From assembly GCF_004364165.1 (NCBI RefSeq), contig NZ_SOAY01000012.1, positions 186,001 to 250,000 on the forward strand: DNA of 64,000 nt, in the 5' to 3' direction. Under the pieces are notes generated by a model that worked only from the letters and a program-made list of their open reading frames with translations, did no database searches and was not told the origin of the DNA. Each line of letters opens with the position of its first letter. Positions within the stretch are counted from its first letter, which is position 1. Both the position numbers and the translations under genes were made by a program. Shown piece by piece: positions 46,385 to 55,531 of the stretch. Source of the stretch: Maribacter spongiicola. Lineage in GTDB: Bacteria; Bacteroidota; Bacteroidia; Flavobacteriales; Flavobacteriaceae.

Positions 46385-46834
46385 ATGTTTGAAGCGCTAC
46401 GCCCATTAGTAAGTTCTATTATAGACTCAAATAAAACTCCAGATGCTAAAATGCAAGACATCTGCGAGCTTTTAAAAGCTAACGTACCGCATTATGATTG
46501 GGTAGGATTTTATTTTAAGAATGGTGATAAGCGCGAATTAAAACTAGGCTCCTATGCTGGCGCCCATACTGATCATACTATTATCCCCTACGGAAAAGGT
46601 ATTTGCGGACAAGTAGCCGAAAGCAATCAAAATTTTGTTGTACCAGATGTACAGGCACAAGACAATTATATCGCTTGCAGCATTACCGTTAAAGCGGAAA
46701 TAGTAGTACCGTTATTCGTTAATGGTGAAAACATTGGTCAAATAGATATCGATTCTAATACTCCAGACCCATTTACAAAGGCAGATGAGACCTTTTTAGA
46801 ATTCGTAAATTTTGAGGTAGCCAAAATTCTTTAA
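46385..46834 (+). CDS. GAF-domain protein, free-methionine-(R)-sulfoxide reductase-like
   Basis: A 149-residue cytosolic single-GAF-domain protein. It has the fRMsr layout: YDWVGFYF, GKGICGQVAES with C74, DNYIAC with C98 and AEIVVPL with E105. The two cysteines are 24 residues apart, the same spacing as the catalytic pair of E. coli YebR/MsrC. The Asp that usually follows the second Cys (IACD) is Ser here, so activity is likely but not certain. It would reduce free L-methionine-R-sulfoxide with thioredoxin. A consensus -7 box defines the ATG at 46385. purH follows by 92 bp with its own promoter. Confidence 0.82.
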   Translation: MFEALRPLVSSIIDSNKTPDAKMQDICELLKANVPHYDWVGFYFKNGDKRELKLGSYAGAHTDHTIIPYGKGICGQVAESNQNFVVPDVQAQDNYIACSITVKAEIVVPLFVNGENIGQIDIDSNTPDPFTKADETFLEFVNFEVAKIL

Positions 46835-46886
46835 AACTTTAGGCTTTTTGTTGATAAACTTGCTCGTTTCATAGCTGCAAAAAAAT

Positions 46887-46894
46887 TACTTTTG
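46887..46894 (+). promoter_or_regulatory. -7 element of purH
   Basis: TACTTTTG matches TAnnTTTG exactly and lies ~33 nt before the purH ATG. A TTG at 46860-46862 is slightly too far (24-nt spacer) to be an ideal -33. Confidence 0.55.
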
Positions 46895-46926
46895 CTTGCT
46901 TATTAAAAACATTTAAGCATCATACA

Positions 46927-48459
46927 ATGAGCAGTGTAAAAAAAGCGTCTTCAGCCTTAATTTCAGTTTTCCATAAAGATGGGTTAGAGCCGATTGTAAA
47001 GAAATTTCAAGAATTAGGAATCACTATTTACTCTACCGGAGGAACCGAAAAATTCATTACCGATTTAGGTATTGATGTCGTTCCTGTAGAAGATGTAACC
47101 AGCTACCCTTCAATTCTTGGCGGCAGAGTTAAGACCTTACACCCAAAAGTTTTTGGTGGTATTTTGAATAGACAGGATAATGAAAGTGATGTTGCTCAAT
47201 TAGCAGAATTCGAAATTCCACAAATAGATATCGTCATTGTTGATCTTTATCCGTTTGAAAAAACGGTTGCAAGTGGCGCATCTGAGCAAGATATTATTGA
47301 AAAAATCGATATCGGCGGAATTTCTCTTATTCGTGCCGCAGCTAAAAACTTTAAAGATGTAACCTGTGTTTCTTCTATGGAAGATTATGCTGATTTTCTT
47401 GAAGTTGTTTCTGCTGATAACGGAAACATAAGTTTAGAAGACAGAAAGCGTTTTGCAGCCAAGTCTTTTAACGTTTCTTCTCATTACGATACCGCGATTT
47501 TTAACTATTTCAACAAAAACCATGATATCGCTGCTTTAAAAGTTAGTGAAACCAATGGCCAAGTTTTACGCTACGGAGAAAACCCACACCAAAAAGGATT
47601 CTTCTTTGGAGATTTCGATGCTATGTTTTCGAAATTACACGGTAAAGAATTATCATACAACAACCTTTTAGATGTTGATGCTGCCGTAAACTTAATGTTA
47701 GAGTTTAAAGATGACGCACCTACTTTTGCAATTCTTAAACATAATAATGCATGCGGACTTGCACAAAGAGAAACCTTGCACCAAGCTTATGTCGATGCTT
47801 TAGCCGGCGATCCTGTTTCTGCTTTTGGCGGTGTTCTTATCAGTAATAAAGAAATTGATAAAGCTACGGCCGAGGAAATTCATAATTTATTCTGCGAAGT
47901 AGTTATAGCACCAAGTTATAATGCCGAAGCTCTTGAAATTTTGAAAGGGAAGAAAAATAGAATCATCCTTATCCAAAATGAAGTTGAAATGCCAGAAATG
48001 CTAGTAAGAACTTGCTTGAACGGTATGCTTCTTCAAGAAAAAGATCACAAAACAGACACGGTTGCCGAACTTACATACGCAACAAATACAAAGCCTACCG
48101 CACAAGAATTAGAAGATTTAATTTTTGCATCTAAACTTTGTAAGCATACAAAGTCTAATACCATTGTAATTGCGAAAAATAAACAGCTTTGTGCAAGTGG
48201 TACAGGGCAGACTAGTAGAGTTGATGCTTTAAACCAAGCAATACATAAAGCACAAACTTTTAATTTCGATTTAAAAGGATCCGTTATGGCGAGCGATGCT
48301 TTCTTCCCTTTCCCTGATTGTGTAGAGATTGCAGACAATGCCGGTATCACCAGTGTTATTCAACCAGGTGGATCAATTAAAGATCAATTAAGTGTAGATT
48401 ATTGTAATGAACACAAAATTTCAATGGTCATGACAGGTACACGTCATTTCAAACATTAA
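46927..48459 (+). CDS. purH: Bifunctional purine enzyme PurH (AICAR transformylase/IMP cyclohydrolase)
   Basis: A 510-residue cytosolic enzyme for the last two steps of IMP synthesis. The N-terminal MGS-like IMP cyclohydrolase domain (~1-190) shows ALISVFHKDGLEP, STGGTEKF and GGRVKTLHPKVFGGIL. The C-terminal AICAR transformylase domain shows LRYGENPHQKGFF, LKHNNACGLA and SDAFFPFPD with the Lys-His pair of the family. The protein ends with the conserved GTRHFKH. The mreB promoter overlaps its 3' end. Confidence 0.97.
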   Translation: MSSVKKASSALISVFHKDGLEPIVKKFQELGITIYSTGGTEKFITDLGIDVVPVEDVTSYPSILGGRVKTLHPKVFGGILNRQDNESDVAQLAEFEIPQIDIVIVDLYPFEKTVASGASEQDIIEKIDIGGISLIRAAAKNFKDVTCVSSMEDYADFLEVVSADNGNISLEDRKRFAAKSFNVSSHYDTAIFNYFNKNHDIAALKVSETNGQVLRYGENPHQKGFFFGDFDAMFSKLHGKELSYNNLLDVDAAVNLMLEFKDDAPTFAILKHNNACGLAQRETLHQAYVDALAGDPVSAFGGVLISNKEIDKATAEEIHNLFCEVVIAPSYNAEALEILKGKKNRIILIQNEVEMPEMLVRTCLNGMLLQEKDHKTDTVAELTYATNTKPTAQELEDLIFASKLCKHTKSNTIVIAKNKQLCASGTGQTSRVDALNQAIHKAQTFNFDLKGSVMASDAFFPFPDCVEIADNAGITSVIQPGGSIKDQLSVDYCNEHKISMVMTGTRHFKH

Positions 48460-48465
48460 TTTCAT

Positions 48466-48473
48466 TACTTTTG
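48466..48473 (+). promoter_or_regulatory. -7 element of the mre operon
   Basis: TACTTTTG matches TAnnTTTG exactly, 6 bp after the purH stop codon. The mreB leader would be ~35 nt. The -33 region would lie inside purH. Confidence 0.55.
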
Positions 48474-48515
48474 TCGATGAAATACACCCTTTTATCTAAA
48501 ATTTAAACACCACAT

Positions 48516-49544
48516 ATGGGATTTTTTGATTTCTTGACCGAGGAAATAGCTATAGATTTAGGTACAGCGAACACCCTTATTATACATAATGACAAGGTAG
48601 TTGTCGATAGCCCATCCATCGTTGCCAGAGATAGAATTAGCGGAAAAATCATTGCAGTTGGCAAAGAAGCCAGCATGATGCAAGGTAAAACCCATGAGAA
48701 CATTAAAACAATTAGACCATTGAAAGATGGTGTAATTGCAGATTTTGATGCATCTGAAAAGATGCTGATGATGTTCATTAAAAATATTCCTGCTTTAAAG
48801 AAAAAGTGGTTTCCGCCTGCGTTGCGTTTAGTTATCTGTATACCTTCTGGTATTACCGAGGTTGAAATGCGCGCGGTAAAAGAATCTGCAGAACGTGTAA
48901 ACGGTAAAGAAGTATATCTAATTCACGAACCAATGGCAGCAGCTATAGGTATCGGTTTAGATATTATGCAGCCAAAAGGTAACATGATCGTAGATATAGG
49001 TGGTGGTACTACTGAAATTGCGGTTATAGCATTAGGTGGTATTGTTTGCGATAAATCGGTAAAAATTGCGGGTGATGTATTTACAAATGACATCATTTAT
49101 TACATGCGTACACAGCACAACTTATATGTTGGCGAAAGTACTGCAGAAGCTATTAAAATTGAAATAGGGTCAGCTACCGAAGATTTGCAATCTCCACCAG
49201 ACGAAAAATCTGTTCAAGGGCGCGATTTGTTGACAGGGAAACCTAAACAAGTTCAAATTTCATATAGAGAAATAGCTAAAGCTTTAGATAAATCTATTCT
49301 GCGTGTTGAAGATGCTGTAATGGAAACATTATCTCAAACTCCCCCAGAATTAGCTGCAGATATTTATAATACTGGTATTTATCTTGCAGGTGGTGGTTCG
49401 ATGTTACGTGGTTTAGACAGAAGACTGTCTCAAAAAACAGACTTACCTGTATACATCGCTGAAGATCCATTACGTGCGGTTGTACGTGGTACAGGTATTG
49501 CGCTAAAGAATTTAGAACGCTACAAGAGTATATTAATTAAGTAA
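48516..49544 (+). CDS. mreB: Rod-shape actin MreB
   Basis: A 342-residue bacterial actin that directs lateral cell-wall synthesis. It shows the phosphate-1 loop EEIAIDLGTANTLI, IHEPMAAAIGIGLD, phosphate-2 IVDIGGGTTEIAVIAL and TGIYLAGGGSMLRGLD. An N-terminal MGFFDFL membrane-binding helix precedes the ATPase fold. It is first of mreB-mreC-mreD-mrdA-rodA. A 167-bp gap with a weak hairpin just after its stop separates it from mreC, which may lower expression of the downstream genes relative to MreB. Confidence 0.97.
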   Translation: MGFFDFLTEEIAIDLGTANTLIIHNDKVVVDSPSIVARDRISGKIIAVGKEASMMQGKTHENIKTIRPLKDGVIADFDASEKMLMMFIKNIPALKKKWFPPALRLVICIPSGITEVEMRAVKESAERVNGKEVYLIHEPMAAAIGIGLDIMQPKGNMIVDIGGGTTEIAVIALGGIVCDKSVKIAGDVFTNDIIYYMRTQHNLYVGESTAEAIKIEIGSATEDLQSPPDEKSVQGRDLLTGKPKQVQISYREIAKALDKSILRVEDAVMETLSQTPPELAADIYNTGIYLAGGGSMLRGLDRRLSQKTDLPVYIAEDPLRAVVRGTGIALKNLERYKSILIK

Positions 49545-49711
49545 GAAGTTGTTTTTAAAACAATTTCTTACATATTGATATACAAGCTTGAAGAAAGTTC
49601 AAGAGCCATTAATTAATGATAATAGATAGACGTTCGAAATAAAACTCGAAACAAATTAACTGACGACAGTCAGGTTTAAATCTAAATTATCGAATAAAAA
49701 TTCAGGGGTGA

Positions 49712-50536
49712 ATGCAGCAGATTATAAATTTTCTAATTAGGTATAAGATATTCTTACTTTACCTTTTTCTGTTATTAATTTCCTTCATTTTTACTTTTCA
49801 GTCGCACTCGTACCATCAATCCAAATTTTTAAATTCTTCAAACTATATCTCTGGCAGTATTTATACTTTCTCAGATAACATTACTTCTTATTTTGGTTTA
49901 AGAGAAGAAAACAATAGGCTCGTAGAAGAAAATAAAAGACTAAGAGACAGGCTGTTTAACAATATTCTTCTAGAACCATCAAATATAGATTCAACAACAG
50001 TTGATTATGAGATTTTAAGAGGTCGTGTTATCAATAATAGCTACGCAGATCAACGAAACTACATTACCATTAATAAAGGTGAAAATGATAGTATCTATCA
50101 AGATATGGGCGTAATAACTGACAAAGGTATTTTAGGTATTGTAGAAAATACTTCAGATAATTTTTCAACGGTGCAAAGTATTTTAAGCGATAAATCTAAC
50201 ATTAACGCTAAAATTAAAAACTCTAACCACTTCGGCTCTTTAGTTTGGGAAAATACGACCGATTATAATGTTGTACAGCTAATTGATATTCCTAGGTTGG
50301 TACCGCTAACTATTGGCGACACTATTGTAACTGGGGCAATGAGTAGCATTTTTCCGGAAGATATACCTATCGGCACCATTAAAAGATTCGATTTAGACAA
50401 TTCGAAGAGTTTTTATTTTATTGATGTGGAACTCTTCAATGACATGACCAATATTGGAAATATTTACATCATTAAAAATTTAAATCGTAAAGAAGTTTTA
50501 GAATTAGAAGCAGAAACAGAAGCCAATGATCAATAG
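49712..50536 (+). CDS. mreC: Rod-shape protein MreC
   Basis: A 274-residue inner-membrane protein that couples MreB filaments to peptidoglycan synthases. It has one transmembrane helix (~12-30), then a periplasmic coiled coil (~65-90, LREENNRLVEENKRLRDRLF). Two beta domains follow with the motifs QRNYITINKGENDSIYQDMGV and SSIFPEDIPIGTI. Its stop overlaps the mreD start by 11 nt. Length is typical. Confidence 0.95.
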   Translation: MQQIINFLIRYKIFLLYLFLLLISFIFTFQSHSYHQSKFLNSSNYISGSIYTFSDNITSYFGLREENNRLVEENKRLRDRLFNNILLEPSNIDSTTVDYEILRGRVINNSYADQRNYITINKGENDSIYQDMGVITDKGILGIVENTSDNFSTVQSILSDKSNINAKIKNSNHFGSLVWENTTDYNVVQLIDIPRLVPLTIGDTIVTGAMSSIFPEDIPIGTIKRFDLDNSKSFYFIDVELFNDMTNIGNIYIIKNLNRKEVLELEAETEANDQ

Positions 50537-51035
50537 TACCTCCTTTTTAATTGTACTCCGGTTTATATTATTGGTACTACTACAGGTGCTAGTATTTAAT
50601 AAGCTGAATTTCTTTGGTTATATAAATCCGCTAATATATATTCTATTCTTATATTGGTACCCTATCAAACAAAATAGAACTACCTTTATTATTCTATGCT
50701 TTTTCTTAGGACTTTTTGTAGACATTTTTTCTGACACACTTGCCATAAATGCAGCAGCTACAGTTACCATAGCTTATCTAAGACCAACCATTATGCGTTT
50801 TGTATTTGGTGTCAATTATGAATTCCAAAGTTTTAAGTTAAACAACAGTACAAAGGCACAACAATTCACGTTTTTAGCGTTATTGATTATAATACATCAC
50901 TTGGTTTACTTCACGTTAGAAATTTTCAGCTTTTCTAATAGCCTGTTAATTTTACAGAAAACGTTTGTTGTTAGTATTTCCACATTGATTTTAGGTATGT
51001 TATTCAGCACATTATTCAGCAGTAAAAAAGAATGA
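50526..51035 (+). CDS. mreD: Rod-shape protein MreD
   Basis: A 169-residue integral membrane protein with about five helices. It shows family-like stretches NKLNFFGYINPLIYILFLYWYPI and FFLGLFVDIFSDTLAINAAA. It sits between mreC (11-nt overlap) and mrdA (4-nt ATGA overlap), so translation is coupled. The call rests on position plus the hydrophobic pattern and the GLFVDIF motif. Confidence 0.92.
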   Translation: MINSTSFLIVLRFILLVLLQVLVFNKLNFFGYINPLIYILFLYWYPIKQNRTTFIILCFFLGLFVDIFSDTLAINAAATVTIAYLRPTIMRFVFGVNYEFQSFKLNNSTKAQQFTFLALLIIIHHLVYFTLEIFSFSNSLLILQKTFVVSISTLILGMLFSTLFSSKKE

Positions 51036-52900
51036 GAAAAATTCTTTTATCATTAATTATAGTTGTCATCGCCATTACATTTTTGGGAAGGCTATCCTAT
51101 TTGCAAATTTTTAGTTTTTCCACAACACAAGTTTTAGAGGACCCAGCAATTAAAGCAATATATGATTATCCTGAACGAGGCTATATTTATGATCGTAACG
51201 GTCATCTTTTAGTAGGTAACGACCCAGCTTATGATGTCATGGTTATCCCTAGAGAAGTGCAACCTTTAGACACTTTAGAGTTTTGCGGACTATTAGGTAT
51301 CGACAAAGAAAAATTCGTTGAAAAACTTAGAAGAGCTAGGGTGTATTCACCAAGATTACCTTCTGTATTAGTGCCACAACTTTCTAAACAAGATTATGCG
51401 AAGTTGCAAGAGAAAATGCGTAAGTATAAAGGCTTCTATATTCAAAAGAGATCTTTACGCTATTACGACACACCCAGTGCCGCAAATGTTTTAGGATATA
51501 TTAGCGAAGTTAACGAGGGTGACTTGGCGGTCAACAAATATTACGTTCAAGGGGAACTGAAAGGTAGAACCGGAGTAGAACGTTTCTACGAAGACTTATT
51601 AAGAGGTAGAAAGGGCGTACAATATATTCAGAAAGATAGATTCAATAGAGATATCGGCCCTTATAAAAACGGAACAATCGATACCCTACCTGAACAAGGA
51701 AAACAAATTAGTATTACCATCGACAAGACGCTACAAGAATATGGAGAGTTATTGATGAATGGTAAAAGAGGTGGTATTGTAGCGATAGAGCCTGCTACAG
51801 GCGAAATACTATCTATGATTTCCGGGCCTACATATGACCCTGCTCTTTTAGTAGGCAGAGAACGTTCTAAAAATTACACAAAACTCTATAATGATACCAT
51901 TGCGAACCCTACCTGGGATCGTTCTATACACGCACAACAACCTCCTGGATCGCCTTTTAAAACACTAAATGCATTAATTGCACTACAAGAAGGCGCTCTA
52001 GATGAATCTACGACCATACAATGTTACCACGGATTTTATGTGGGCAAGAAGAAAAGAGGATGTCACTGTGGTGGTGGTCAACGAGATATGAACAAAGGTA
52101 TTTACCTTTCTTGTAATGCATATTTTGCCGGTACATTCAGAAAAATATTCGAGAAATTCGAGACTACAGATGAAGCCATGGATGTTTGGGAAAAACACAT
52201 GAAAAGCTTTGGTCTAGGTGATTATTTAGGTTACGATCTTCCATTCGGACAAAAAGGGCGTATACCAAGTAAAGAATATTATGATAAATGGTATGGTGAC
52301 AATAGATGGAGCTCATCATATATTATATCCAATTCTATTGGTCAAGGCGAAATTTTAGCTACTCCTGTTCAATTAGCAAATATGACTGCAGCAATAGCCA
52401 ATAGAGGTCATTATTTTACGCCTCATGTTTTAAAGAAAATTGAAGGTAAAGATATTACAGAACCAAAATTTACTGAAGCTAAACATACTACAATTGACCC
52501 AAAATATTTTGAGCCAGTAGTAAGAGGTATGGCAGATGTATACAAGAAAGGTACGGCAGCCAGACTGCAAGTGCCAGGCATCGAAATCGCAGGTAAAACA
52601 GGTACAGCTGAAAACTTTACAAAAATAGATGGGGTACGTACGCAATTAACCGACCACTCTGTTTTTGTTGCATTTGCACCGGTAGACAACCCAAAAATAG
52701 CCATTGCCGTCTATATTGAAAATGGATATTTCGGATCTAGATATGCTGGTCATATTGCTTCACTGATGATAGAAAAATATCTAAAAGGTGAAATTTCAAG
52801 AACAGATCTTGAAAAAAGGATGTTAGAGAAAACGTTAGAAGCAGAATACGCGAAACCCTACAGCGGGGAGGAGTTTAAAATAAACGAACGTGTCTGGTAG
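51032..52900 (+). CDS. mrdA: Penicillin-binding protein 2 (elongasome transpeptidase)
   Basis: A 622-residue class B PBP that cross-links peptidoglycan with RodA. It has an N-terminal anchor (~5-25), a dimerisation domain with ERGYIYDRNGHLL, and a transpeptidase domain. The active-site Ser is in SPFK (S307-K310, Pro in place of Thr), followed by SCN (360-362) and KTGTAEN. Between the first two motifs is a Cys-rich loop, C331-x12-C344-x-C346, where a zinc site is known in other PBP2 proteins. It overlaps mreD by 4 nt and rodA by 11 nt. Confidence 0.96.
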   Translation: MRKILLSLIIVVIAITFLGRLSYLQIFSFSTTQVLEDPAIKAIYDYPERGYIYDRNGHLLVGNDPAYDVMVIPREVQPLDTLEFCGLLGIDKEKFVEKLRRARVYSPRLPSVLVPQLSKQDYAKLQEKMRKYKGFYIQKRSLRYYDTPSAANVLGYISEVNEGDLAVNKYYVQGELKGRTGVERFYEDLLRGRKGVQYIQKDRFNRDIGPYKNGTIDTLPEQGKQISITIDKTLQEYGELLMNGKRGGIVAIEPATGEILSMISGPTYDPALLVGRERSKNYTKLYNDTIANPTWDRSIHAQQPPGSPFKTLNALIALQEGALDESTTIQCYHGFYVGKKKRGCHCGGGQRDMNKGIYLSCNAYFAGTFRKIFEKFETTDEAMDVWEKHMKSFGLGDYLGYDLPFGQKGRIPSKEYYDKWYGDNRWSSSYIISNSIGQGEILATPVQLANMTAAIANRGHYFTPHVLKKIEGKDITEPKFTEAKHTTIDPKYFEPVVRGMADVYKKGTAARLQVPGIEIAGKTGTAENFTKIDGVRTQLTDHSVFVAFAPVDNPKIAIAVYIENGYFGSRYAGHIASLMIEKYLKGEISRTDLEKRMLEKTLEAEYAKPYSGEEFKINERVW

Positions 52901-54173
52901 AAGCATTTTAAAAAGAATAGACTGGTTAAGTGTTTTTATCTATTTTGCACTTGTTCTTATTGGCTGGATCAATATATATTCTAGTACATTCATTGATGAG
53001 CAAAGTTCAATCTTCGATATTGGCACCCGTTATGGCAAGCAATTATTTTTTATTGGGGTAAGCTTAGTTGCCATAGTTATTGTATTGGCACTAGAGGTTA
53101 ATTTTTACGAACGTTTTTCGAGTTTATTCTACTTGATTTCAATGGCCTCATTATTAGGTCTATTTGTATTCGGTAAAACTATTGCCGGGGCCACATCTTG
53201 GTATGACCTTGGTTTTTTCAATCTACAGCCTTCAGAATTAGCTAAAGTTGCTACCGCATTGGCGTTGGCAAAATACCTAAGTGATATTCAAACAGATATT
53301 AAACGGAGGAAGGACCAAATGTATGCCTTGCTTATTATATTAATACCTGCTATACTTATTATTCCGCAACCGGATCCTGGTAGTGCCCTGGTATTTTTTG
53401 CGCTAATTTTTGTGATTTTCAGAGAAGGTCTTCCTTTATTCTACTTAGCAATTATTTTTAGCCTTATTCTCATATTCGTTATCACATTAAAATTTGGACC
53501 TATTTGGCTTATCATAGGTTTGGTATTGTTCATTATTTTGTTATTCGGTTTAAAAAGGAAAACCCTTAAAATACCGGTTATACCCTTAGCCCTAGTAAGC
53601 GTTGCCATAATTCTATTTTCTTTATCTGTAAATTTCGTATTCAATAACGTTTTTGAACAACGTCATAGAGATCGCTTTAGCTTATGGCTGCGACTTGAAA
53701 AAGATCCAAATAAATTAGAACAAATTCGTAAAACAATTGGTTATAACACGTACCAATCAGAAAAGGCAATTGAATCTGGTGGTTTTTTTGGAAAAGGATT
53801 TCTGGAAGGTACCCGAACAAAGGGTGATTTCGTACCTGAGCAAGATACCGACTACATTTTTAGCACTGTGGGCGAAGAATGGGGTTTCATAGGTACTGGT
53901 ACCGTAATTATTCTATTTACCATCTTGTTTCTTAGGCTAATCTCTTTGGCAGAACGACAGAAAAATGCCTTCGCCAGAATGTATGGCTATGGCGTAATAT
54001 CTATCTTATTAATACACTACTTTATTAACATAGGTATGGTAATCGGTATTCTCCCTACTATTGGTATTCCACTACCCTTCTTTAGTTATGGTGGCTCGGG
54101 ACTTCTATTCTTTACTATTCTACTCTTTATTTTCTTAAGATTAGATACCAACAGATTAAAGGAGAGTTTCTAA
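52890..54173 (+). CDS. rodA: Peptidoglycan glycosyltransferase RodA
   Basis: A 427-residue SEDS-family polymerase with about ten transmembrane helices that builds glycan strands together with PBP2. It shows the family motifs WYDLGFFNLQPSELAKVA, PQPDPGSALVF, DTDYIFSTVGEEWGF and GIPLPFFSYGGSGLL. It starts with GTG inside the end of mrdA (11-nt overlap), so reinitiation is expected. Its 3' end overlaps that of the convergent nuclease gene by 4 bp, leaving no room for a conventional terminator between them. Confidence 0.96.
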   Translation: MSGRSILKRIDWLSVFIYFALVLIGWINIYSSTFIDEQSSIFDIGTRYGKQLFFIGVSLVAIVIVLALEVNFYERFSSLFYLISMASLLGLFVFGKTIAGATSWYDLGFFNLQPSELAKVATALALAKYLSDIQTDIKRRKDQMYALLIILIPAILIIPQPDPGSALVFFALIFVIFREGLPLFYLAIIFSLILIFVITLKFGPIWLIIGLVLFIILLFGLKRKTLKIPVIPLALVSVAIILFSLSVNFVFNNVFEQRHRDRFSLWLRLEKDPNKLEQIRKTIGYNTYQSEKAIESGGFFGKGFLEGTRTKGDFVPEQDTDYIFSTVGEEWGFIGTGTVIILFTILFLRLISLAERQKNAFARMYGYGVISILLIHYFINIGMVIGILPTIGIPLPFFSYGGSGLLFFTILLFIFLRLDTNRLKESF

Positions 54174-54982
54174 AATTTCCACCCAGAGGTATTCTTACTT
54201 GTTTCAAAAGCATTTTGTTGCTTTACTGTTAGTTTGTCAAAAAAGTTGATACCAGTTTCTTTTTCTATCTCATCAATAGAGACTACGAAATCGCGCAAAG
54301 AAGTAAATTGAGGTTTATTCGGTATTAAAAAAGAAAGGGTATATATTTTATCTCCCTTTTTACGGGCTATAATTTTATAGAATGCATCGGGTACATCAAC
54401 ATCTTCTTGTCCAATCTCTTCTAACCCACTTTCTAGTACACCACCAGTAAACACATACAATGTACCATATTGTTTCGCCCAGCGTCTTGTTTGCTGCTCT
54501 AAATCGTTCCAAATACCCGCATTGAAGTCTCTGTCTTGAGGACTTATATTACTCGTATAAAAAGTTTCGTTATATGCTTGCAAAGAAAACCTACGGTCAC
54601 CAGCAGGTACTAAATGTCCACGGTCGTAACCCGACCCTTTATAATTTCGCCAATCTGCAGATTTAGAAGAAACAAACGGATCTTCAATAAAATAGGGTCG
54701 CTTTCTATCGTCATTCGTTAAATGACTTTTATCGAGTATATATGCCACCCACTCTGCTTGCTCATATGGCTCATTGTAAGACAAAGTGAAATATTCATGG
54801 TTTACAATTTCGCCTGTTGTTGAAGATGGGAGTAATTCTTTCGGAAACTCATTAGAAGTATTTCCCTCCTTACTTTTTGAATATGTTGCGGGAGTGTAAA
54901 AGTTCTCGAACAACCAAAAACCTACTACACAAACGAGAATTAAAATACTATAAACAGTTCCAGTTCTTTTACGGTATGCCAT
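54170..54982 (-). CDS. Membrane-anchored DNA/RNA non-specific endonuclease
   Basis: A 270-residue extracytoplasmic nuclease of the beta-beta-alpha-Me NUC1/NucA family. It has an N-terminal membrane segment (~9-27), then the catalytic motif YDRGHLVPAGDRR with His123 as general base. The metal-binding Asn region is in FYTSNISPQDRDFNAGIWNDLE. A role in nutrient DNA degradation or in blocking DNA uptake is typical for the family. A TAATTTTG -7 element ends 4 nt before the ATG, predicting an almost leaderless mRNA. That element is one arm of a palindrome shared with msrB. Confidence 0.92.
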   Translation of the reverse strand: MAYRKRTGTVYSILILVCVVGFWLFENFYTPATYSKSKEGNTSNEFPKELLPSSTTGEIVNHEYFTLSYNEPYEQAEWVAYILDKSHLTNDDRKRPYFIEDPFVSSKSADWRNYKGSGYDRGHLVPAGDRRFSLQAYNETFYTSNISPQDRDFNAGIWNDLEQQTRRWAKQYGTLYVFTGGVLESGLEEIGQEDVDVPDAFYKIIARKKGDKIYTLSFLIPNKPQFTSLRDFVVSIDEIEKETGINFFDKLTVKQQNAFETSKNTSGWKF

Positions 54983-54986
54983 ACGC

Positions 54987-55005
54987 CAAAATTACCGTAA
55001 TTTTG
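54987..55005. promoter_or_regulatory. Palindromic divergent promoter core (nuclease / msrBA)
   Basis: CAAAATTACCGTAATTTTG is a perfect 19-bp palindrome. Its minus-strand half is a TAATTTTG -7 element for the nuclease (54994-54987; a TTG stands 18 nt upstream). Its plus-strand half is the same TAATTTTG (54998-55005) pointing to msrB. The two -7 boxes are back to back, so the two polymerases should exclude each other. Confidence 0.6.
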
Positions 55006-55069
55006 TAAGATACAAGGTCATTTACCGACCAATATACCTAGTAATTAAAGTCTAAACGAAAGGAAAATT

Positions 55070-55531
55070 ATGATGTTAACTTGGAAAGATGTAATTCGTT
55101 TTTCAGTAAATGGCAACCCTGAACCTGACAGAAGAGTTGAGAAAACTGAACAGGAGTGGAAAGAGATTTTGACACCCGAACAGTTTAGAGTTACTCGAAA
55201 AAAAGGTACCGAAGCTCCGCATTCTGGTGCGCTTTGTACTGCTCACGAGGCTGGCAAATATGAATGTGTATGTTGTGGCACACCATTATTTGATTCTACT
55301 ATTAAATTTGAATCTGGTACTGGGTGGCCTAGTTTTACCCAACCTATTAAAGAGAATGCTATAAAATATCATAAGGACTCGTCATTCGGTATGATACGGG
55401 TAGAGGTAATGTGTAATACATGTGATGCTCATTTGGGACATATATTCCCCGATGGCCCAGAACCTAGTGGATTACGCTACTGTATTAATTCTGAATCAAT
55501 GCAATTAGAAAAGGAGGCGTCTAATGGCTAA
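55070..55531 (+). CDS. msrB: Peptide-methionine (R)-S-oxide reductase MsrB
   Basis: A 153-residue enzyme that reduces methionine-R-sulfoxide in proteins. It has zinc ligands CVCC (C66, C69) and CNTC (C115, C118). The catalytic Cys138 is in LRYCINSESM, and the substrate-site motif is FESGTGWPSF. C56 (GALCTAH) could be the resolving Cys. Two ATGs stand in tandem at the start. The gene overlaps msrA by 8 nt, giving a coupled msrBA pair that repairs both sulfoxide stereoisomers. No signal peptide is present, so it is cytosolic. Confidence 0.96.
   Translation: MMLTWKDVIRFSVNGNPEPDRRVEKTEQEWKEILTPEQFRVTRKKGTEAPHSGALCTAHEAGKYECVCCGTPLFDSTIKFESGTGWPSFTQPIKENAIKYHKDSSFGMIRVEVMCNTCDAHLGHIFPDGPEPSGLRYCINSESMQLEKEASNG

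Noticed and set aside
49541-49572. Hairpin just after mreB as a full terminator
   Set aside because: The stem has a bulge and no strong T tract, and mreC-rodA follow in the same direction without a clear promoter in the 167-bp gap; partial attenuation is the most that can be said.
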